From Janthinobacterium violaceinigrum (GTDB taxonomy: Bacteria > Pseudomonadota > Gammaproteobacteria > Burkholderiales > Burkholderiaceae_D): a DNA stretch of 64,000 nucleotides. Positions 58,184-64,000 of the stretch are shown here, piece by piece. Both the position numbers and the translations under genes were made by a program. The notes under the pieces were generated by a model that searched no databases, was not told the DNA's origin, and saw nothing but the letters and a program-made list of their open reading frames with translations. The stretch lies in assembly GCF_009208555.1 (NCBI RefSeq), contig NZ_WFLI01000004.1, forward strand, positions 212,088 through 276,087, in the 5' to 3' direction. Each line of letters starts with the position of its first letter. The stretch's first letter is position 1.

Positions 58184-60529
58184 CTAGACAGCCACGCCGG
58201 CCGCCTGCACGGCCATGACCGCCTTGAGGATTTCCTCGCTGGTCGCGGGCGCGTTCAGCGGCGGCTGCACGGCGTGATGGCCCACGCTGGAAATGGCGTC
58301 GCGGATGGCGAAGAACACGGAAAACGGCAACAGCAGCGGCGGCTCGCCCACGGCTTTCGAACGGTGGATACTGTCTTCCACGTTGCGGTTCTGGAACAGC
58401 TTAACCCGAAAATCTTCGGGGCAATCGGAAATGCCAGGGATTTTATATGTCGATGGCGCATGCGTCATCAGCTTGCCCGCCGCATTCCACCACAGTTGCT
58501 CCGTCGTCAGCCAGCCCATGCCCTGGATAAAGGCGCCTTCCACCTGACCCAGATCAATCGCGGGATTGAGCGATTGTCCCGCATCGTACAAGGCGTCCGC
58601 GCGCAGCAGTTTCCATTCGCCCGTCAGGGTATCGACCACCACTTCAGCCACGGCCGCGCCATACGCGTAATACGAAAACGGATGGCCCGTCATCGTCTTC
58701 GCGTCCCACGACAGGCCGGGCGTGGCATAGAAGCCGTCCGACCACAGCTGCACCCGCGCCAGATACGCTTTCTGCACCAGTTCGGCAAACGGCACGACGT
58801 GACCATGCACGTGAATATGGTTGTCGAAGAAGCGCACGTCAATCGCTACGCCGCCGTACAGTTTGACCGCGTAATCGGCCAGGCGTTCACGGATCTGGCG
58901 CGCCGCATCCTGCGCCGCCTTGCCGTTCAGGTCGGCGCCCGTGGACGCCGCCGTAGCGGACGTGTTCGCCACCTTGCTGGTGTCGGTGGCCGTGGCCCGC
59001 ACCCGCTCCAGATCCAGGCCAAGCTCGTGCGCCACCACCTGCATGACCTTGGTATTGATGCCCTGCCCCATTTCCGTTCCGCCATGGTTGACCAGCACGG
59101 AGCCATCCACGTACACGTGCACGAGGGCGCCGGCCTGGTTCAGATGCGTGACGTTGAAGGCGATGCCGAATTTCAGCGGCGTGAATGCCAGCCCTTTCTT
59201 CAGAACCGGGCTGGCCTCATTAAAGGCATCGATGGCGCGGCGGCGCGCCCGGTAATCGCTGCTCTCTTCCAGTTCGGCAACGAGTTCATGGATCACGTTG
59301 TCGACGATTTTTTGCCCGTACGGCGTGACATTGCGCCCTTCCGCATCGTTGCGGCCATAGAAATTGAGCAGGCGGATATCGAGCGCATCGCGTTGTAGAT
59401 GGCGGGCGATTTCATCGATCACATACTCGATGGCAATGGCACCCTGCGGCCCGCCAAAACCCCGGAAGGCCGTGTTCGACTGCGTATTCGTCTTGCCGCA
59501 GGCGGCGCGGATATCCACGTCAGACAAATAATAGGTGTTGTCGAAATGGCAGACGGCGCGCGTGGCGACGGGGCCGGACAGGTCGGCCGAATAGCCGGCG
59601 CGCGTGGTCATGTCGACCTTGGCGGCAAGGATCCGGCCCTCGTCGTCGTAGCCCACTTCGTACTCGTAGTAAAAACAGTGGCGCTTGCCCGTCACCAGCA
59701 TGTCGTCGTCGCGGTCGGCGCGCAGCTTGACGGGACGCTTCAGCTTGGCCGCCGCGATGGCCGAGGCCGCCGCCCACAGGGCCGACTGCGACTCCTTGCC
59801 GCCGAAACCGCCGCCCATGCGCCGGCATTCGACGGTGACGTTATGCGAATGCACACCCAGCGCATGCGCCACCACGTGCTGCATCTCGCTCGGATGCTGA
59901 GTCGAACACAGCACCAGCATGCCCTGCGCTTCCTTCGGGATCGCGTAGGAAATCTGTCCTTCCAGGTAAAACTGCTCCTGGCCGCCCACATACAACTGCC
60001 CCTTGACCACATGCGGCGCCTTCTCGAACGCCGCCTGGCAGTTGCCGCGCGCCAGGTGCATGGGTGGCAGCACATACGATTGCGCCGCCTTGGCCGCCTG
60101 CGGGGTCATGATCGCGGGCAATTCCTCGTACGACACCTGCGCCAGGCGGGCGGCGCGGCGCGCATGGTCATGCGTATCGGCCACCACGATGAAGATGGGC
60201 TGGCCCACGTATTGCACCAGATCTAAGGCCAGGATGGGATCGTCATGAATGATGGGACCGCAATCATTGGTGCCGGGAATGTCCTGCGCCGTATAGACGG
60301 CGACGACACCCTGCGCAGCGCGCACGGCCGATAAATCCATGGCCGTGATGCGCGCGTGCGGCTTTTGAGACAGACCCAGCGCCGCATGCAAGGTGCCTTG
60401 CAGTTCGGCGATATCGTCCGTGTACGTGGCTTGCCCCAGCACATGCAATTGCGCCGATTCATGAGGGCTGGACTTGCCCACGGCGGCCCAGGCGGCCGCT
60501 TGCAGTTCGGGCGTGGCAGGATGGTTCAT
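58184..60529 (-). CDS. xdhB: Xanthine dehydrogenase molybdopterin-binding subunit
   Basis: The 781-residue protein has the aldehyde oxidase/xanthine dehydrogenase large-subunit pattern: GQATYTDDI near the start, RMGGGFGGKESQ, AFRGFGGPQG, GGTEMGQGINTK and the catalytic Glu in KAVGEPPLLL. It hydroxylates hypoxanthine and xanthine to urate. The ATG at 60529 was chosen over an in-frame upstream ATG because it gives the family-typical N-terminus 10 nt after xdhA. Confidence 0.96.
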   Translation of the reverse strand: MNHPATPELQAAAWAAVGKSSPHESAQLHVLGQATYTDDIAELQGTLHAALGLSQKPHARITAMDLSAVRAAQGVVAVYTAQDIPGTNDCGPIIHDDPILALDLVQYVGQPIFIVVADTHDHARRAARLAQVSYEELPAIMTPQAAKAAQSYVLPPMHLARGNCQAAFEKAPHVVKGQLYVGGQEQFYLEGQISYAIPKEAQGMLVLCSTQHPSEMQHVVAHALGVHSHNVTVECRRMGGGFGGKESQSALWAAASAIAAAKLKRPVKLRADRDDDMLVTGKRHCFYYEYEVGYDDEGRILAAKVDMTTRAGYSADLSGPVATRAVCHFDNTYYLSDVDIRAACGKTNTQSNTAFRGFGGPQGAIAIEYVIDEIARHLQRDALDIRLLNFYGRNDAEGRNVTPYGQKIVDNVIHELVAELEESSDYRARRRAIDAFNEASPVLKKGLAFTPLKFGIAFNVTHLNQAGALVHVYVDGSVLVNHGGTEMGQGINTKVMQVVAHELGLDLERVRATATDTSKVANTSATAASTGADLNGKAAQDAARQIRERLADYAVKLYGGVAIDVRFFDNHIHVHGHVVPFAELVQKAYLARVQLWSDGFYATPGLSWDAKTMTGHPFSYYAYGAAVAEVVVDTLTGEWKLLRADALYDAGQSLNPAIDLGQVEGAFIQGMGWLTTEQLWWNAAGKLMTHAPSTYKIPGISDCPEDFRVKLFQNRNVEDSIHRSKAVGEPPLLLPFSVFFAIRDAISSVGHHAVQPPLNAPATSEEILKAVMAVQAAGVAV

Positions 60530-60539
60530 GCTGGTCCTT

Positions 60540-62006
60540 TCAGGCGCGGCAAGCGTAGGCGTTGACGGCAGTGCGCAGCAGCGGCGCACCGGGGCGTGTT
60601 TCCAGCCAGTAGCGGCGCAACAGGTTTTGCGCCGTCGTCATCCGGTAGGCAGTCGAGGCCCGCATATCGGACAGCGGCGCGTAATCGTCGGCCAGCAAGC
60701 GCATGGCGATGAGCAGATTTTCCTCACTCCAGGCTTGTCCGCGCAGGAACGCTTCCGTCTGCGCCGCGCGCTGGGGCGTGGCCGCCATGCCACCAAACGC
60801 GATGCGCGCATCGACGATGCGTTCGCCGTCGAGCTCAAAGGCAAACGCGGCGCACACGGCCGAGATATCCTGGTCAAAACGCTTGGCCAGCTTATACGTA
60901 CGGAAATGCACACCGGCACGCGGCAAGGGCACGCGCACGGCTTCGACAAACTCGCCGGGCAGCAAGTCTTTCTTCTGATAGCCGAGATAAAAGTCTTCCA
61001 GCGGCATGATCCGCTGGCCGCCCGCGCCGCGCAGCACGATCTCGCTGCCCAGCGCAATCAGCCACGGCATCGAGTCGCCGATGGGCGAACCATTGGCCAC
61101 ATTGCCGCCCAGGGTGCCGGCATTACGGATCGGCAAGGAAGCAAAGCGCTGCCACAGTTCCGACAATTCCTCGGGGTAATGCTGGCACAGCGCCCCGTAA
61201 GCGTCGTTGAGGCTGGCGCCAGCGCCGATGTGCAGCTTGCCGTCGTCCACGGCGATGGATTTCAGCGCTGCTACGTTGCCGAGATAAATGATGTCGCCCA
61301 GATCGCGCAGTTGCTTGGTGACCCACAGGCCCACGTCGGTGGAGCCGGCCAGCAGGCAGGCTTGCGGCTTTGCCGCGCGCAGCGCCACCAGTTCGTCGAT
61401 GCTGCGCGGCGCGTGGAAGTGCTGCCCCCCGTGTTCATAGGTGCTCGCGCTGCCGCGCTGCAGCGCCTGTAGTTGCTGCGCCAGGGCAGCGCGGTCGAAG
61501 GTCACATGGGGCAATTCGCCCATGCGCCTGGCGGCATCGATGATGGGGCGGTAGCCCGTGCAGCGGCACAGATTGCCCGACAGCGTATCGTCGATTTCGC
61601 AGCGCGTGGGCGTCTCGCCGTTTTTCTTCAGGTACATGCCCCACAAGGACATGACAAAGCCGGGCGTGCAAAAACCGCACTGGGAACCGTGGCACTCGAC
61701 CATCGCCTGCTGCACCGGATGCAGGGCGCCGTCGGGCTGCAGCAAGTCTTCGACGGAAAACAGGGCCTTGCCATCGAGGGTGGGCGTGAGCTGGATGCAG
61801 GCATTGACGGCCTTCATCTCGACCTGGCCATCGACCAGGCTGCCGATGACGACCGTGCAAGCGCCGCAATCGCCTTCGGCGCAGCCTTCCTTGGTGCCCG
61901 TGCAATGCAAATCCTCGCGCAGGTGCTGCAACACAGTCTGCGTAGGGGCGGCGTTGCGTACTTCCTGTACGGCACCACGGTAATAAAAGCGGATCGGTTC
62001 TGACAT
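60540..62006 (-). CDS. xdhA: Xanthine dehydrogenase FAD/iron-sulfur subunit
   Basis: The 488-residue protein has a plant-type ferredoxin domain (CTGTKEGCAEGDCGACTV), a second 2Fe-2S domain (ECHGSQCGFCTPGFVMS and GNLCRCTGYRPI) and a FAD domain (LLAGSTDVGLWVTK, GTLGGNVANGSPIGD). It carries electrons from the molybdenum site of XdhB to NAD. It is the first gene of the operon. A dyad at 62047-62067 and a TATACT -10 at 62032-62027 lie just upstream. Confidence 0.96.
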   Translation of the reverse strand: MSEPIRFYYRGAVQEVRNAAPTQTVLQHLREDLHCTGTKEGCAEGDCGACTVVIGSLVDGQVEMKAVNACIQLTPTLDGKALFSVEDLLQPDGALHPVQQAMVECHGSQCGFCTPGFVMSLWGMYLKKNGETPTRCEIDDTLSGNLCRCTGYRPIIDAARRMGELPHVTFDRAALAQQLQALQRGSASTYEHGGQHFHAPRSIDELVALRAAKPQACLLAGSTDVGLWVTKQLRDLGDIIYLGNVAALKSIAVDDGKLHIGAGASLNDAYGALCQHYPEELSELWQRFASLPIRNAGTLGGNVANGSPIGDSMPWLIALGSEIVLRGAGGQRIMPLEDFYLGYQKKDLLPGEFVEAVRVPLPRAGVHFRTYKLAKRFDQDISAVCAAFAFELDGERIVDARIAFGGMAATPQRAAQTEAFLRGQAWSEENLLIAMRLLADDYAPLSDMRASTAYRMTTAQNLLRRYWLETRPGAPLLRTAVNAYACRA

Positions 62007-62026
62007 GCTGGCCTCGGTATAGTCCC

Positions 62027-62067
62027 AGTATAGGAGATTAACACCGGCATATGAGACAACTATATGC
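62027..62067 (-). promoter_or_regulatory. xdhA promoter region with dyad
   Basis: GCATAT-N9-ATATGC (62047-62067) is a perfect dyad covering the expected -35 region, 14 bp upstream of the -10 TATACT (62032-62027). No good -35 hexamer is visible. A factor bound here could either activate or block initiation, and the dyad also satisfies T-N11-A. Confidence 0.5.
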
Positions 62068-62105
62068 AAAGACTGATTTTACTTATCATCCTATATCAAT
62101 AAAAC

Positions 62106-63059
62106 TCAGGCCTGGAACGGATGCGTCGCATGCCAGTGCTCGGCGATATCGATGCGGCGCGTGATCCATACGTGTTCGTGGCCCTGCACATAGTCGAGGA
62201 AGCGCGCCAGCGCCGCCGCCCGTCCCGGGCGCCCCACCAGCCGGCAATGCAAGCCTACCGACAGCATCTTCGGCTGATTCAAGCCGTTCGGATCGCCTTC
62301 CGCATACAGTACATCGAAGGCATCCTTCAGATAATCGAAAAACTGCGTGCCCGAATTAAAGCCTTGCATGGCGGCAAAGCGCATATCGTTTGTGTCCAGG
62401 GTGTAGGGCACGATCAGCTGCGGCTGCACGGCCGGCATGCCGGCCGCATCCGTGTACGCCACCTTGTCCCAGAAGGGCAAATCATCGCCGTAATAATCGG
62501 CGTCGTAGCGGAAACCGCCATGCTCGACCACCAGTTTGCGCGTGTTGGGCGAATCGCGCCCCGTGTACCAGCCTTGCGGCGCGGAACCCGTCAATTCGCG
62601 GATGATCTGCACGGCTTCGCGCATGTGTTCGCGTTCCGTCGCTTCGTCCATGTTTTGATAGGAAATCCAGCGCAAGCCGTGGCAGGCGATTTCATGCCCC
62701 AGTTCCTGGAAGGCAGCCACGGCCTCCGGATTGCGCTTCAGGGCCATCGAGACACCAAACACGGTCAGCGGCAGGTGCCGCTCCTCGAACATGCGCAGCA
62801 AGCGCCACAGTCCGGCGCGCGAGCCGTATTCATAGATCGACTCCATGCTCAGGTGGCGCGCAGGAAAAGCGGCCGCACCGATCATTTCCGATAAAAACGT
62901 TTCCGAGGCGGGATCGCCATGCAGCACGCTGTTTTCCGCCCCTTCCTCGTAGTTGAGGACGAATTGCAGGGCGATACGGGCCTTGCCCGGCCATTGCGGA
63001 TGGGGTGGCGTGCGGCCATAGCCGATCAAGTCGCGTGGATAATGTTCGTAATTGTTCAT
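62106..63059 (-). CDS. puuE: Allantoinase PuuE
   Basis: The 317-residue protein of the polysaccharide deacetylase superfamily starts YPRDLIGYGRTPPHPQWPGKARIALQFVLNYEEGAENS, the PuuE signature. It contains ACHGLRW and GWYTGRDSPNTRKLV. PuuE hydrolyses allantoin to allantoate without the dinuclear zinc centre of AllB. The product is used by the second domain of the fusion protein at 9987-11741. It is divergent from uraH. Confidence 0.95.
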   Translation of the reverse strand: MNNYEHYPRDLIGYGRTPPHPQWPGKARIALQFVLNYEEGAENSVLHGDPASETFLSEMIGAAAFPARHLSMESIYEYGSRAGLWRLLRMFEERHLPLTVFGVSMALKRNPEAVAAFQELGHEIACHGLRWISYQNMDEATEREHMREAVQIIRELTGSAPQGWYTGRDSPNTRKLVVEHGGFRYDADYYGDDLPFWDKVAYTDAAGMPAVQPQLIVPYTLDTNDMRFAAMQGFNSGTQFFDYLKDAFDVLYAEGDPNGLNQPKMLSVGLHCRLVGRPGRAAALARFLDYVQGHEHVWITRRIDIAEHWHATHPFQA

Positions 63060-63089
63060 GCGGAGACGCGCCTATAGGAGGACAATGTT

Positions 63090-63113
63090 GGCTATATGCC
63101 CAATCATATAGCC
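63090..63113. promoter_or_regulatory. Dyad in puuE-uraH divergent region
   Basis: GGCTATATG-N6-CATATAGCC is a perfect 9 bp inverted repeat in the 121 nt divergent region. TATATGATT recurs 22 bp towards uraH. It resembles but is not identical to the dyad before xdhA, and may be the operator for both flanking genes. Confidence 0.5.
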
Positions 63114-63180
63114 CGGCGCAGTCGCCAGTATATGATTTGCACAATAAGCACATTCACTCACCCTATATACAGGATAGCAA

Positions 63181-63534
63181 ATGGGAAAACTCAGCACGCA
63201 TGTACTCGATATCGCCCACGGTAAACCGGGAGCCGGCGTCAAGGTAGCCCTGTTTTCAGTCGCGCCGGAAGGCAAAGTGTTATTGAAGATGGATATGACC
63301 AATAGCGACGGGCGCTGCAGTACGCCATTGCTGGAGGGCGACAGCATGAAGGCGGGCCAGTACGAGTTGGTGTTCAACGCAGGCGACTATTTCGCCGCCC
63401 AGGGCGTCGACTTGCCTGCGCCCCGTTTCATCGACCTGGTCACCCTGGCCTTCGGCATTGCGCATACCGATGAAAATTATCACGTGCCGCTGGTGGTGTC
63501 GCCGTGGTCGTATTCGACTTATCGCGGAAGTTAA
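63181..63534 (+). CDS. uraH: 5-Hydroxyisourate hydrolase
   Basis: The 117-residue transthyretin-related protein has the three family patterns: LSTHVLDIAHGKPGAGVKVALF at the N-terminus, TNSDGRC in the middle and the C-terminal tetrapeptide YRGS. It hydrolyses the PuuD product 5-hydroxyisourate to OHCU. There is no signal peptide, so it is cytoplasmic. AGGATAG precedes the ATG, and a strong terminator follows. Confidence 0.97.
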   Translation: MGKLSTHVLDIAHGKPGAGVKVALFSVAPEGKVLLKMDMTNSDGRCSTPLLEGDSMKAGQYELVFNAGDYFAAQGVDLPAPRFIDLVTLAFGIAHTDENYHVPLVVSPWSYSTYRGS

Positions 63535-63553
63535 GCGACGTTAGATGACAAAG

Positions 63554-63577
63554 GCAGCGCGCAGCGCTGCTTTTTTT
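63554..63577 (+). terminator. uraH terminator
   Basis: GCAGCG and CGCTGC pair around CGCAG and are followed by seven Ts, 19 nt after the uraH stop. Confidence 0.85.
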
Positions 63578-63611
63578 ACGCCTGTCTGCTGACAAAACAA
63601 AACCGCCAGAC

Positions 63612-63645
63612 GAAAAAAAACCCCGCCATTGCTGGCGGGGTTTTT
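63612..63645 (-). terminator. rRNA operon terminator
   Basis: CCCCGCCA and TGGCGGGG pair around TTGC. The A-run at 63613-63620 becomes a T-run on the minus strand, 19 nt after the 5S gene. T-rich sequence on the other side means it can also act on the plus strand. Confidence 0.88.
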
Positions 63646-63663
63646 CTCTACTGCGAATAACAA

Positions 63664-63778
63664 GCCTGACGATAACCTACTTTCACACTGGTTGCAGCAC
63701 TATCATCGGCGCAAAGTTGTTTCACGGTCCTGTTCGGGATGGGAAGGGGTGGGACCAACTTGCTATGGTCATCAGGCA
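63664..63778 (-). rRNA. rrf: 5S ribosomal RNA
   Basis: On the minus strand the sequence starts TGCCTGATGACCATAGCAAG, contains the conserved CCCATCCCGAACAGG and GCGCCGATGATAGTG segments, and ends GGTTATCGTCAGGC, pairing with the 5' end. The length of about 115 nt is normal for betaproteobacteria. The ends are estimated from the terminal helix. Confidence 0.93.
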
Positions 63779-63911
63779 TAACTTGTACTGGCATTTGTCC
63801 TCAGTGGAGCGACAAAGCCTGAATCTGGAAGAAGCAAAGATTGGGGTAATGAATAGATGTATCAACACACACGCAACGTTGTACCGTCTTATCCTCTGTA
63901 CCTGCTAAGGT

Positions 63912-64000
63912 TATAGGGACAAGCCGTACGGGCAATTAGTACTGGTTAGCTTAATGCATTACTGCACTTCCACACCCAGCCTATCAACGTCCTGGTCTCG
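63912..64000 (-). rRNA. rrl: 23S ribosomal RNA, 3' end only
   Basis: The minus strand reads into the conserved 3' region of 23S rRNA, with GTTGATAGGCTGGGTGTG and CTAACCAGTACTAATTGCCC near the end. The gene continues beyond the right edge. The 3' boundary is approximate, and the 133 nt spacer to 5S contains no tRNA. Confidence 0.92.

Noticed and set aside
63717..63908. Small open frame on the plus strand
   Set aside because: It lies over the antisense strand of 5S rRNA and the 23S-5S spacer.
63779..63911. Possible tRNA in the 23S-5S spacer
   Set aside because: No cloverleaf or T-loop sequence could be found on either strand.

Overview
The window looks like chromosome from a high-GC betaproteobacterium, most likely an Oxalobacteraceae member of the Janthinobacterium/Duganella/Massilia type. 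This rests on the 5S and 23S rRNA ends, codon use, periplasmic (non-lipoprotein) binding proteins and the urate hydroxylase route of purine breakdown; the genus is an inference. Almost the whole window is devoted to nucleic acid, nucleoside, purine and pyrimidine catabolism. No insertion sequence, phage, CRISPR array or broken gene was seen.

Layout: 1-982 is the end of a PqiA-like gene. 1071-6309 is a LysR-led operon of uncharacterised catabolic genes (DUF4286-like, MFS transporter, DUF2848, amidase). 6379-11741 holds urate hydroxylase puuD with an M20 hydrolase, divergent from a LysR gene and a uraD-allantoate amidohydrolase fusion. 11763-21657 is a complete reductive pyrimidine pathway on the minus strand, from beta-alanine transaminase and mmsA through preT, preA, an NCS1 transporter and dihydropyrimidinase to a beta-ureidopropionase-type hydrolase. 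It faces a MocR and a RutR-like TetR regulator. 24098-26779 holds four small accessory genes.

26776-35475 is the nucleoside operon (purine nucleoside phosphorylase, deoB, deoC, a two-domain ALDH16, deoA, cdd and a tandem deaminase). It is divergent from psuK-psuG. A LysR gene and a BMP-type nucleoside ABC transporter follow (38036-43976), then a NudK-DUF4406 fusion facing a DeoR gene. 45884-53441 encodes cell-envelope and extracellular nucleic acid processing: S1/P1 nuclease, PLD-type phosphodiesterase, 5'-nucleotidase lipoprotein and a large TonB-dependent receptor. 54235-62006 is xdhABC-guaD plus an exported adenosine deaminase. puuE and uraH follow, and then the 3' end of an rRNA operon on the minus strand.

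Read together, the genes form a nucleic acid to carbon and nitrogen pipeline: polymer and nucleotide hydrolysis outside the cytoplasm, uptake, phosphorolysis and deoxyribose breakdown, deamination to xanthine and urate, ring opening to allantoate, and uracil conversion to acetyl-CoA. The most interesting signal is non-coding. The TonB receptor, the BMP transporter and the nucleoside phosphorolysis operon share a nearly superimposable promoter: an ATTTATA-N9-TATAAAT dyad centred near -66, exactly 18 nt, a GTAT-N5-ATAC half-dyad on the -35 box, and a CATAGT -10. This is the architecture expected of a LysR-type activator, and an orphan LysR gene sits beside one of the sites. It suggests an undescribed nucleoside-scavenging regulon.
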